Shown: positions 1 through 7,358, numbered from the stretch's first letter. The stretch: DNA of 8,675 nt from Chloroflexota bacterium (GCA_005881495.1 VBHI01000243.1:1-8675), one strand, 5' to 3'. Numbers and translations: made by a program. Notes: a model not told the origin generated them from the sequence alone.

Positions 1-2273
1 CAACCAAGCGCGGTTGGTGATCCATCATAGTAGTTTTTCCACTGCTTAATCAGTTCATTGATGACTGCACTTGTAGGGACATTGGCCAGTGGGGTAATTT
101 CTACTTTGGGTGAGATGTTGTAAGACGATTGTTGCAAGAAGACGTTCCCTGGTACATTGTCCGTGATCTGGATACCTGGGGTGCTTGGCCGGAAACCAGT
201 AGTGAGGGCCAGCTGCTGCTGCTGTGGTGATAACAGGAAGTCACGGAACATTTGTGCAGCCATCTGTTGCTCAGACGTTACCCAGTTCCCCTGCAAGATG
301 GCAAATGGATGATCACTCACGATATTCAGGCTGGGATAGAACAGCCGCAGAGGTTCCTGCTGAGCGGTTATCGCCAATTTCTCACCAGTGAGCACTAAAT
401 TCTCATAGGTCGCTACGATATCAAATTCGGGTGCACCTGAAGGTATGACCACATTATCAAAGAACGTGCCGCTGCTACGGCCAAAAGCGGATACTGCACC
501 CTCGATATCGTTAAAGTAGCCCAAGAACTGGGGGCTGTCGATCTGTGGAACCGTTAGCCCACGCTCCTCATTATAGAAAGCGTAGGCAAGCAAGGTGACG
601 GTCAATAACCCACTATTCGATTGATCAGGCCGGGTATGACCGAACTTTACGGGTCCCCATACAGACAATCCGCCAATATTGGCCCAGCTACTCTGCTTCA
701 GGGCATCATGAATGCTCGGCCAGTCGACGCTGGGATAGTACTTGAGAAAGGCTTCGGCACGGTCCCGCCAGAACGCAAACACGAGCGGACTGGAAACGAG
801 CGACTTTGCTTGCAGAGCGCCAGAATTAATGATGATATCTTTCCCTGCATGCCCCTTTTGCCAGGCTGAACTTAATTGATTGAGTTCCAGAAAACTCGCA
901 GGGCTCCAGACAATCGGCTGAATGGTACCATTGAGAATCTTCTGTTGTCCATCCAACGAGCCTCGCAGATCTAAGTCGATGTGAATGGTCTTTCCACCCA
1001 CACTTGCGCCGGTTTTATGAAATGCATCCACAGAAGCTTGCATCCAGGCTTGCTTTTCGGTACTACAGGTGAAGGGAATTGAGATGCTATTGGCCGCGAC
1101 ACTTGTAGTAACCGTGTTTGAACCTTTATTGGAGAGAAGGTAACCGACGGCAGTACCCCCCAGGGCGATGGCGGCTGCCGCTCCAATGCCTCCTATTAAC
1201 AAACGTCTCCTCGACATACGTCCTGAATCCGGTGATTTAGGACTGAATGGTACGAGGCCACTAGATCCGATGGTGTAAAACATATCGATAGCAGACTGGA
1301 AGCGATTTTTGGGTTCCAGGGACATTGCTTTGAGCACAATCTGCTCAGCTATGATTGAGAGTTTCGGGTTGAGTTCACGTGGCGCTCGAAGCAATCCCTG
1401 ATCCGCCTGGCGCAAGGGAGCGTCGACCGGGGCAGTCCCTGTTAAGAGTGCGTAGAGCGTTGCGCCCAGTGCGTAGATGTCAGTACGCGCATCACTTTGA
1501 CCCAGGCCATACTGTTCAGGAGCCGCGAAGTTGCGTGATCCCAGTGTTTCAGTATCATGAGGGGCATCTGTCTTGAAAAAGCGTGCGATTCCGAAATCAA
1601 TCAGTTTGATCTTTCCCTCTTCATTGACCATGATATTGGAAGGCTTCAGATCGCGAAAGATGATTGGTTGAGGGCGTGTATGCAGGTAGTTCAATACATC
1701 GCAGAGTTGCAGGGTCCATTCCATCACAATACTTTCGTCCAGTGGACCTCCTGCCATCTGTAGCCGCCTCTCCAACGTCGTTCCCCTGATGAACTCCATC
1801 ACCAGGTAGACTTTGCCGCTTTCTTCAAAGAAATCAATCACGTCGGGCAAATTAGAGTGCTTGAGTTGGACGAGGAGATCGGCCTCCTGGCGAACGGATG
1901 TAACGAACTGTGCGTTCTCAGTAGCATCCAGGGGAGCATTGCTCATCTCCTTAATAGCCACAGTGCGCTTCGTTTGAAAGCGAGTGTCCAATGCCTCATA
2001 GATTACACCGAAGCCGCCCTTGTCTACTAAGCGAATAACGCGGTAACGATTCCCTAGCAAATTCCCCGCTACAGTACTCCCCGCAAGGCCGCGCACGTTC
2101 ATCTCTTCTTCTTCAATAAGCGATGCACTCGTAACCAGGGATATTGTTTCGTAGTGCTCTTCGTTGAGTTGTTGGGCAGCAATCGATGATCCGCAGTTCG
2201 CACAAAATCGTACATCTGCTGTGACTATCGCACCACAATTTCGACAGCTATGTCCCGCTGCTAACCTTTCCAT
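1..2273 (-). CDS. Membrane receptor Ser/Thr kinase fused to an extracellular solute-binding domain (3' end off window)
   Basis: Translated by hand from the ATG at 2273, this frame stays open for 757 codons to the window edge. Residues 10-27 form a zinc ribbon (CxxC at 10/13 and 24/27). Residues 77-335 are a Hanks-type kinase: glycine loop KGGFGVIYEA (85-94), VAIK lysine K108, catalytic loop FRDLKPSN (206-213, Asp208; Phe replaces the usual His), DFG (226-228) and APE (251-253). One hydrophobic helix (about 358-380) follows SRRR, which fits a positive-inside anchor and faintly resembles a twin-arginine signal. Residues from about 398 read like an ABC-type solute-binding protein, with stretches such as PIVWSPASFLEL and VSDHPFAIL. 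The expected topology is kinase inside and binding domain outside, so I infer a ligand sensor that phosphorylates cytoplasmic targets. The ligand is unknown. The ATG is chosen because the zinc ribbon starts nine residues later; an in-frame GTG 18 bases upstream, with GGGAAG before it, is an alternative. The C-terminus is not seen. Confidence 0.93.
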   Translation of the reverse strand, partial: MERLAAGHSCRNCGAIVTADVRFCANCGSSIAAQQLNEEHYETISLVTSASLIEEEEMNVRGLAGSTVAGNLLGNRYRVIRLVDKGGFGVIYEALDTRFQTKRTVAIKEMSNAPLDATENAQFVTSVRQEADLLVQLKHSNLPDVIDFFEESGKVYLVMEFIRGTTLERRLQMAGGPLDESIVMEWTLQLCDVLNYLHTRPQPIIFRDLKPSNIMVNEEGKIKLIDFGIARFFKTDAPHDTETLGSRNFAAPEQYGLGQSDARTDIYALGATLYALLTGTAPVDAPLRQADQGLLRAPRELNPKLSIIAEQIVLKAMSLEPKNRFQSAIDMFYTIGSSGLVPFSPKSPDSGRMSRRRLLIGGIGAAAAIALGGTAVGYLLSNKGSNTVTTSVAANSISIPFTCSTEKQAWMQASVDAFHKTGASVGGKTIHIDLDLRGSLDGQQKILNGTIQPIVWSPASFLELNQLSSAWQKGHAGKDIIINSGALQAKSLVSSPLVFAFWRDRAEAFLKYYPSVDWPSIHDALKQSSWANIGGLSVWGPVKFGHTRPDQSNSGLLTVTLLAYAFYNEERGLTVPQIDSPQFLGYFNDIEGAVSAFGRSSGTFFDNVVIPSGAPEFDIVATYENLVLTGEKLAITAQQEPLRLFYPSLNIVSDHPFAILQGNWVTSEQQMAAQMFRDFLLSPQQQQLALTTGFRPSTPGIQITDNVPGNVFLQQSSYNISPKVEITPLANVPTSAVINELIKQWKNYYDGSPTALG

Positions 2274-2282
2274 GCCTTTTCT

Positions 2283-2321
2283 GTGGCTCACCTTCCCTAC
2301 ATTTATCGAGTTGTGAGCCAC
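2283..2321 (-). promoter_or_regulatory. Hairpin in the 5' leader of the receptor kinase gene
   Basis: GTGGCTCAC at 2283-2291 and GTGAGCCAC at 2313-2321 are exact reverse complements separated by 21 bases. The stem ends about 9 bases before the kinase ATG, and the purine-rich GGGAAGG that could serve as ribosome binding site lies in the loop and the proximal arm. Folding would therefore hide it. It could be a translational control hairpin or a protein-binding dyad; the sequence alone cannot decide. Both arms are also followed by CTTCC on the plus strand, giving a short direct repeat. Confidence 0.5.
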
Positions 2322-2366
2322 CTTCCTTTCGCAGATTTTACATGGCATATTTCAAGGCTACGTAAT

Positions 2367-2660
2367 TTAGCAATATAGCAGAACTAATGAATACAGTATA
2401 GTTTTAAATGTTAAGAGAATGGTAACTACATAGGTGCCCAAGCGACGGGCAATGGCTTGCCTACAAAAACAGCAGCGAGCGCGGCTAGCATGGAATGTCC
2501 CTGCTTGTGCATCGTCGAAAGATAACTGCGGGTCAAAGTAAATCAGGTAGCGAATGCCTTTGTTACCTACTCGTCTATACGCTTGTGAAAGCGCTTTTTT
2601 GCTCATGAGTAATTGACTGACTAAAGCTTGAACAAGCACACCTATATCAGTGAATGGAGA
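2367..2660 (-). pseudogene. Unrecognised reading frame, possibly cut by the insertion sequence
   Basis: A minus-strand frame runs from the left end of the insertion sequence down to a stop at 2367-2369. The first internal ATG is at 2639, giving 90 residues, but the frame is open upstream through the junction at 2660/2661. The middle part (reading RYLIYFDPQLSFDD and CCFCRQAIARRLG) is mixed polar and aromatic and looks protein-like; the last 20 residues are hydrophobic. I recognise no family. There is no convincing ribosome binding site before the ATG. It could be the 3' part of a gene split by the insertion, or chance. Apart from this frame, the 2322-2660 stretch shows nothing I can name. Confidence 0.25.
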
Positions 2661-2695
2661 CTGTACCGGCTACTTGGGACATCTGTTCGCCGAAT
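2661..2695 (+). repeat. Left terminal inverted repeat of the insertion sequence
   Basis: This is the 35-bp left end. It matches the reverse complement of 4192-4226 at 27 of 35 positions, with the longest exact run being GGCTACTTGG. It lies 118 bases upstream of the transposase start. Confidence 0.78.
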
Positions 2696-2813
2696 TGGAC
2701 GTTTTACGCTTCATTGAACGAGCTTTCTTGTCAAAACACACGCCAGGAACGTACAATCACTAGGGTTCAGAATCCATTGCCGTTCTGTCTACGTTGATGA
2801 AGGAGAGGTTCAG

Positions 2814-3935
2814 TTGGCGTTTCGTCTAGTCATCACCATCAAGCAACGAGTTTGCCCCAGCTTTCACGCGCTCCAAAAACGTTTCCTGTATTGGGTCAAA
2901 CCACCGGAGACCTCCATTGTGCTCGGCACGCTCACTGATCTTCTCAGGGGGAAATCGGAACTGATCGCGGAAAACGCGCTCTTACGACAGCAACTGATCA
3001 TCCTCCGTCGACAGGTCAAACGACCCGTGTACAAAAAGACGGACCGGCTTCTCCTGGTGCAACTGGCCAGGATGGTTCGGACCTGGAAACAAGCGCTTTT
3101 CCTCGTCCAGCCAGAGACGCTTCTGGGCTGGCATCGGGAGCTCTTCCGCTTGTTCTGCAAGCACAGATCGAAAGCACGCTCAAGCAACCCTCGGCTCTCG
3201 TGCGAGACCATCACTTTGATCCAGGAGAGGGCAGCAAACAACCGACTCTGGGGAGCTGAGCGCATCAGTGGGGAACTCCTTAAGCTGGATATTCGAGTGA
3301 GTAAACGGACCATTCAGAAGTATATGAGGCACGTTCGCACCACACAGCCGAGAGGACAGAACTGGAGAACGTTCCTATGCAATCATGCTGCAGAGACATG
3401 GGCCTGTGATTTCCTCCAGGTCACTGATCTCTTCTTCCGTCCGTTTTTTGCGTTTTTCATCATCGAGTTGCAGTCGCGGAAGGTAATCCATGTCTGAGTC
3501 ACCCGATCTCCGACCGATCCCTGGGTAGCGCAACACCTACGGGAAGCTACCCCGTATGGGCAAGCACCGAAGTATCTGATTTGTGATAACGACAGCAAGT
3601 TTGGATCCTGTTTCGTCCGGGTGGCGACGACAAGTGGCATCGAGATTCTCAAGACTCCGTATCACGCTCCCCGAGCCAATGCGATCTGTGAGCGCTTCTT
3701 GAGGAGTGTGCGGCAAGAATGCCTCGACCATCTGCTGATCCTTCATGATAGACAACTCCAGCGCGTCCTCAATGCGTATGTAGCGTACTTCAACCAGGCA
3801 CGACCGCATCAAGGCATCCAGCAGCAGATTCCCGAATCCTCTGGATCATCTCGTTCTACTCCGCACGAAGGAACCAGGGTGGTTGCTGTTCCGATCTTGG
3901 CCGGGCTGCACCATGACTACCGAAAGGTTGCTTAA
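2814..3935 (+). pseudogene. DDE (rve-type) transposase interrupted by one in-frame TGA
   Basis: The start is TTG at 2814, supported by AAGGAGAGG at 2800-2808 with 5 bases of spacing. One frame runs to TAA at 3933-3935 (373 codons) except for a TGA at 3495-3497. Reading on past it gives continuous transposase-like sequence (TRSPTDPWVAQHLREATPYG), so this is a nonsense mutation and not a frameshift. The N-terminal part has a leucine-rich helix (about 44-65) and an HTH-like segment (WGAERISGELLKLDIRVSKR). The catalytic triad is intact: D199 (ACDF), D258 (CDNDSKFG) and E293 (ICERF), with 34 residues between D258 and E293. The TGA separates D199 from the other two, so neither piece alone has a full active site. 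The transposase is presumably inactive unless the stop is read through. A protein starting downstream, for example at 3621, would lack D199 and D258. Confidence 0.88.
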
Positions 3936-4191
3936 AGAGGGTCAAGCTGAGTCGACGAGACAGTAGAGAGTCGAGGTGTGCCAAGATGTCATCGTCATTT
4001 GTGAAGATTCCTTGGAAGACCTCTAGCCCTGCACCCGCATAGCTTCCCTGAGCGCATGCTGCAAGTAAGCGCCTGTTTTTCTCGCATGATGGAGACTTCC
4101 TCTTTGGAACAGCGAGAGGAACACGTTCCCCAGGTCCCTCAATCGAGTTTCGTGTCAAGGGAAAATATTGATCGGGTAGGCGAAGTCGGTC
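3936..4191. other. Non-coding 3' part of the insertion sequence
   Basis: About 256 bases lie between the transposase stop and the right inverted repeat, long for a simple insertion sequence. There is no plus-strand gene. A minus-strand frame (3856-4158, 100 codons from an ATG) overlaps the transposase 3' end by 80 bases. It contains a protein-like stretch, GIFTNDDDILAHLDSLLSRR, but has no recognisable family or clear ribosome binding site, so I do not call it a gene. Confidence 0.4.
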
Positions 4192-4226
4192 ATTTTGCTA
4201 ACGGATATTCCAAGTAGCCATTACAG
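4192..4226 (-). repeat. Right terminal inverted repeat of the insertion sequence
   Basis: This is the reverse-complement partner of 2661-2695. It contains CCAAGTAGCC followed by TACAG at the outer end. It marks the right boundary of the insertion sequence 185 bases before the lipoprotein start. Confidence 0.78.
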
Positions 4227-4289
4227 GGGTATTGGCCTCCGAAGGTGAGCACTTTCACATATCTCCTGTGCCGTAGAGCATAGTGTATG

Positions 4290-4317
4290 TTAAAAAACAA
4301 GTGTATCATCGTATACA
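4290..4317 (+). promoter_or_regulatory. Candidate promoter of the lipoprotein gene
   Basis: TTAAAA (4290-4295) and TATACA (4312-4317) are separated by 16 bases; each matches 4 of 6 consensus bases. The -10 overlaps a small dyad, TGTAT-CATCGT-ATACA (4302-4317), that could be an operator. The leader would be about 85 bases. The site is outside the insertion sequence. It is assigned by pattern only. Confidence 0.35.
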
Positions 4318-4410
4318 GATAAGGACGACTTGATAGATTTGTACAATTCATTTCGTGCCTTGTGGGATAGATTTGAGCCTAAAACCAATTTGAAATGTAC
4401 GGAGAGAACT

Positions 4411-5088
4411 ATGCGAAAAATTTCATTACCTCGTTCCCAAGGTTTACTCGTAGGTATAGCAGCTATTGTTATGGTGATGTTGATCTCAGCTTGTGCGGGC
4501 ACTGGCGTTAGTAATGGACAATCTACGACAGGTACCACTACCACAACAACATCTTCAACTCAGGTGCAACCAACCACTACCCAATCATCCTCCCCTACAG
4601 CGCAACCGGTCGCGTTTAAAGCGGGTGGCATCTCATTTATTGGCCCAGTGAAGAGTATCACGAGCAGCAGTCTTGTCATGAGCGCGCCAAATGGGCAGAC
4701 CTATACAATGGCGATCACTGCACAAACGGATCGCTCTGCCTTTGGTGGGAGTCTGCCGAGTGTCGGGGCTTCCGTCGATATGGACTCAACAATTAACCCT
4801 AACGGGAGCCTTACCGCAACGATCTTGAAGTCTGCACAGCCAGGTGATCCAGACCTGAACAACATTGCGTATACAGGCATCACGACGAGTGCCGTTGGAG
4901 CTGATCGCGTTCTTCACTTCACCGCTGGTGTCAAGAGCTACAGCTTTACTATTCCTGCTACGGCAGTTCTAAGTGATTTCGGTGGAAACGCACAGGCTAT
5001 TGTGAGCAACATGTCGGTTAAGGTCAAAGTACAGTATCCGGCGAACACGGTAGTTAGTGTTGGAAACGCCAACGGAACGGGTAGCTAA
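4411..5088 (+). CDS. Secreted lipoprotein with a DUF5666-like domain
   Basis: The ATG at 4411 is preceded by GGAGAG at 4401-4406 and opens a clear lipoprotein signal: MRK, a hydrophobic run, and lipobox ISAC with Cys28. The upstream in-frame TTG at 4330 would place the signal deep inside the protein, so I reject it. The product is 225 residues. Residues 29-65 are a Thr/Ser/Gln-rich linker with runs of threonine, as expected for a tether on the cell surface. Residues from about 67 (KAGGISFIGPVKSITSSSLV to NGSLTATILKS) read like the DUF5666 beta-barrel fold: a GxV-type opening strand, a NGQTYTMAIT strand and a NPNGSLTAT closing motif. The last 55 residues are beta-rich and unassigned. No enzymatic residues stand out; I infer a structural or binding role outside the membrane. 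The gene stands alone. Confidence 0.87.
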   Translation: MRKISLPRSQGLLVGIAAIVMVMLISACAGTGVSNGQSTTGTTTTTTSSTQVQPTTTQSSSPTAQPVAFKAGGISFIGPVKSITSSSLVMSAPNGQTYTMAITAQTDRSAFGGSLPSVGASVDMDSTINPNGSLTATILKSAQPGDPDLNNIAYTGITTSAVGADRVLHFTAGVKSYSFTIPATAVLSDFGGNAQAIVSNMSVKVKVQYPANTVVSVGNANGTGS

Positions 5089-5113
5089 ACAGGGGTAGCA
5101 ACGAAACACATGG

Positions 5114-5171
5114 AAGACCTGCTGTGGTCTACTTGTTGCACCGGTGCAACAAGTAGACCACAGCAGGTCTT
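5114..5171. repeat. Perfect 58-bp palindrome with no spacer
   Basis: The 29-base arms (5114-5142 and 5143-5171) are exact reverse complements with no central gap. The centre is TTGCACC|GGTGCAA. It starts 26 bases after the lipoprotein stop. As RNA it would be a very stable hairpin and could terminate lipoprotein transcription, but no T-run follows on either strand. A second short hairpin, ATGGGG-TGG-CCCCAT, follows at 5175-5189. It could instead be a relic of two abutted element ends, because the right arm runs into a transposase fragment. Confidence 0.9.
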
Positions 5172-5321
5172 GTGATGGGGTGGCCCCATGGCGTGATGGT
5201 CCCTATTTTGCCTCCTGCGGAGGAACTCCCCACGCTAGCACAGTTTCGGTATTGGTATGAAAAGGAGCATGACCTCAAGCGTTCAATGAGTGCACATGAA
5301 GGCAAGCATACCAACCAGTAA
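5157..5321 (+). pseudogene. Remnant of a TnsB/Mu-type (TniA-like) transposase
   Basis: A short plus-strand frame, open from 5157 and with an ATG at 5175, ends in TAA at 5319-5321. Its core, ELPTLAQFRYWYEKEHDLKR, resembles the segment just before the catalytic domain in TnsB/Mu-like integrases as I remember them. Such proteins are several hundred residues long, so only about 45 survive here. No DDE residues remain. Its upstream end is cut at the palindrome. The family match is from memory of the motif and is moderate at best. Confidence 0.45.
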
Positions 5322-5332
5322 GGGAAACAACT

Positions 5333-5373
5333 AGCAAGGCTTGCAAGAAGAACTAATTATTGCAAGCCTCGCT
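5333..5373 (-). terminator. Terminator-like inverted repeat downstream of glmS
   Basis: Arms 5333-5346 and 5360-5373 pair over 14 positions with one mismatch, which is a G-U wobble when read on the minus strand. The loop is 13 bases. Read leftward from glmS, the stem is followed by AGTTGTTT, a weak U-tract. It lies about 115 bases beyond the glmS stop. It may end the glmS transcript, or it may belong to the transposon relic. Confidence 0.45.
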
Positions 5374-5391
5374 AATGTGACAGAACTTTTG

Positions 5392-5451
5392 AGTGTACAA
5401 CTTTATTATTCAGTGTACAACTTTATTATTCAGTGTACAACTTTATTTTCC
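5392..5451. repeat. Three tandem 20-bp repeats carrying TGTACA
   Basis: The unit AGTGTACAACTTTATTATTC occurs at 5392-5411 and, identically, at 5412-5431. A third copy at 5432-5451 differs only near its end (TTTTCC). Each has the self-complementary TGTACA. Tandem TGTACA-led sites resemble the TnsB-binding sites at ends of Tn7/Tn5053-like transposons, and a TnsB-like fragment lies 70 bases away. I infer a transposon end relic. Protein-binding operator repeats are the alternative. Confidence 0.85.
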
Positions 5452-5486
5452 GCATACACCACACTTAATTTTGCTCCATCCCCTCC

Positions 5487-7358
5487 CTACTCCACCGTCA
5501 CCGACTTTGCCAGATTCCTCGGCTGATCCACATTACACCCGCGTGCCACCGCCGCGTGATACGCGAACAACTGCAAAGGAATACTCGCCAGCAGCGGGCT
5601 AAACACCTCCAGCGTTGACGGCACATACAGCACATCATCCGCGTGCTGCCTGATCGCCTCATCACCCTCGGTAGCCACCACAATCACACGCGCGTCGCGC
5701 GCCCGTACTTCCTGGATATTGCTCACCACCTTCTCATATACATGCGAAGCCGTAGCTACCGCAATCAGAGGAGTATCAGGATCCAGCAAAGCAATGGAGC
5801 CGTGCTTCAGTTCACCGGCAGGAAAGCCCTCGGCATGGATATAGGAGATCTCCTTGAGCTTGAGCGCACCCTCAAGCGCGGTAGGATAGCCCACCCCACG
5901 CCCGATGAAGATCATACTGCTCGAGCGAGACATGCGCTGTGCCAGGGGTGCGATCACATCTTCGGGACTCGCAGCCCTGTCGAGTACCTGCTGAATCTGC
6001 ACGGGAATACGTTCCAGCGTTTCAAGCCATTCCCTGATCTCCTCAGCAGTGAGCTTCTCACGCTGCTGCCCCAACCACATGCCCAGAAGGTACAGCACAG
6101 TAACCGAACTGATAAACGACTTTGTCGCCACAACACAGATTTCAGGGCCAGCTTGCAAGTAGAGAACCGCGTCGGATAGGCGTGTAATCGCACTGGCAAC
6201 TACATTCGTAACGGTGATGACTGGCGCCCCATGCTCGCGAGCCTGGCGTATACCCACCAGTGTATCAGCCGTCTCTCCCGACTGTGTCACCGCAATACAT
6301 AGCGTCTCCGGCCCGACAATGGGGTCACAGTAGCGGAACTCTGCTGCCGTAATCACCTCCACCGGAATGCGCGCCCACTTCTCGACCGCGTACTTGGCGA
6401 TCAGTCCGGCGTGGTACGACGTGCCACAGGCGACGATTACTATGCGTTGAATGTTGTCCAGCAGCCCTGCCTGCTGCATTTTTTCTAGCTCAACCAGGTG
6501 CAGTTGACCGTCGCGAACGCGGCCAAGCAAGGCGCGCCGTATAGCATCTGGCTGTTCAAAAATTTCTTTGAGCGCGAAATGGGGAAAGCCGCCTTTTTCA
6601 GCCGCTTCAGCATCCCAATCGATGGTCAGTGGCTCGCGCTGGACAGGCGTACCGTCGATCCGGGTGATAGAAACGCCGGCGCAGCGGAGCGCTACCATTT
6701 CTCCCTCTTCGATCACCAGCACGCGGCGCGTATGTTTCAGAATGGCGGGAATATCCGAGGACAGGTACTGCTCGTTCTCGCCCAGGCCGACGATTAGTGG
6801 ACCGCCGCCATGGCGCGCCCCGATAAGTAGATCAGGCTGCTCGCGACTGACCACGGCGATGGCATAGGAGCCAATGACCGACTGTAAAGCCAGCCGTATC
6901 GACTGTTCGAGATCATGTTGAGCTTGCCCGAAATAGGAGCGTTCAATCAGGTGCGAAAGGATTTCAGTATCCGTTTCGGAGCGGAAGGTATGCCCCTCTT
7001 TCGCCAGCTCCTGGCGCAATTCGGCATAGTTCTCGATAATGCCATTGTGGACGACAGTAAGCACGCCCGTGCAGTCTGAATGGGGATGGGCATTGACATC
7101 GTTAGGACGACCATGCGTTGCCCAGCGCGTGTGACCAATACCCAGCGATCCCTCGTCAGGGCGCGAACCATTATCGACGGAAGCAACAAGATTGGCGATT
7201 TTACCGGCGTGGCGGCGCAGTTCAAGTGAACCGGTAGAGGTCAGGACGGCAATGCCCGCGGAGTCATAGCCGCGATATTCGAGTTTGCTCAGCCCATCAA
7301 GCAATATAGTAGTAACATCGGTCCCCTGCGGGCCGACATAGCCAATGATACCGCACAT
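5487..7358 (-). CDS. glmS: Glutamine-fructose-6-phosphate aminotransferase (isomerizing)
   Basis: GlmS converts fructose-6-phosphate and glutamine to glucosamine-6-phosphate and glutamate, the first step to UDP-GlcNAc for peptidoglycan. The 623-residue product is complete (E. coli GlmS is about 609). Residues 2-235 are the glutaminase domain: nucleophile Cys2 exposed after Met removal, EYRGYDSAG (27-35), GHTRWATHG (75-83) and HNGIIENY (104-111). Two SIS domains follow: CGTSYHAG (311-318) with TQSGETADT (358-366), then EGALKLKEI (496-504) and GELKHG (515-520). Lys500, Glu503, His519 and Lys618 align with E. coli K485, E488, H504 and K603. The C-terminus RNLAKSVTVE is canonical. The start at 7358 has AGAAAGGAT at 7368-7376 as ribosome binding site. 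It is transcribed as a single gene behind a glmS ribozyme, so glucosamine-6-phosphate should repress it. Confidence 0.98.
   Translation of the reverse strand: MCGIIGYVGPQGTDVTTILLDGLSKLEYRGYDSAGIAVLTSTGSLELRRHAGKIANLVASVDNGSRPDEGSLGIGHTRWATHGRPNDVNAHPHSDCTGVLTVVHNGIIENYAELRQELAKEGHTFRSETDTEILSHLIERSYFGQAQHDLEQSIRLALQSVIGSYAIAVVSREQPDLLIGARHGGGPLIVGLGENEQYLSSDIPAILKHTRRVLVIEEGEMVALRCAGVSITRIDGTPVQREPLTIDWDAEAAEKGGFPHFALKEIFEQPDAIRRALLGRVRDGQLHLVELEKMQQAGLLDNIQRIVIVACGTSYHAGLIAKYAVEKWARIPVEVITAAEFRYCDPIVGPETLCIAVTQSGETADTLVGIRQAREHGAPVITVTNVVASAITRLSDAVLYLQAGPEICVVATKSFISSVTVLYLLGMWLGQQREKLTAEEIREWLETLERIPVQIQQVLDRAASPEDVIAPLAQRMSRSSSMIFIGRGVGYPTALEGALKLKEISYIHAEGFPAGELKHGSIALLDPDTPLIAVATASHVYEKVVSNIQEVRARDARVIVVATEGDEAIRQHADDVLYVPSTLEVFSPLLASIPLQLFAYHAAVARGCNVDQPRNLAKSVTVE

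Larger units (their letters stand above)
2661..4226 (+). mobile_element. Insertion sequence with 35-bp imperfect terminal inverted repeats
   Basis: The ends are defined by inverted repeats that I aligned by eye. The left end reads CTGTAccGGCTACTTGG and the reverse-complemented right end reads CTGTAatGGCTACTTGG; in all 27 of 35 positions match. The element is 1566 bp and carries one DDE transposase gene on the plus strand, with 153 bp before it and about 290 bp after it. If the true tips are TG...CA, the boundaries move in by one base. I could not find a target-site duplication: the flanks are ATGGAGA on the left and GGGTATT on the right. The insertion is therefore old, or one flank has rearranged. 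Family placement is tentative; the transposase is of the IS3/IS481-like rve (integrase core) type. Confidence 0.8.

Noticed and set aside
621..1576. Short frames on both strands (for example 621-869 plus and 971-1186 minus)
   Set aside because: They overlap the long, domain-rich receptor kinase frame on the minus strand and show no motifs of their own.
2864..3313. 149-codon minus-strand frame
   Set aside because: It is antisense to the transposase, whose DDE motifs prove the plus frame; it has no recognisable motifs.
3537..3812. Minus-strand frame of 91 codons
   Set aside because: It is antisense to the second half of the transposase and carries no motif.
5211..5223. Hairpin CCTCC-TGC-GGAGG
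   Set aside because: It is only 5 bp, lies inside the transposase remnant (coding for Pro-Pro-Ala-Glu-Glu), and has no T-run; probably chance.
5392..5451. CRISPR array
   Set aside because: The three units abut head to tail with no spacers between them, and no cas gene is present.
5643..6179. 178-codon plus-strand frame
   Set aside because: It is the shadow of the glmS SIS domains, which are fully explained on the minus strand.
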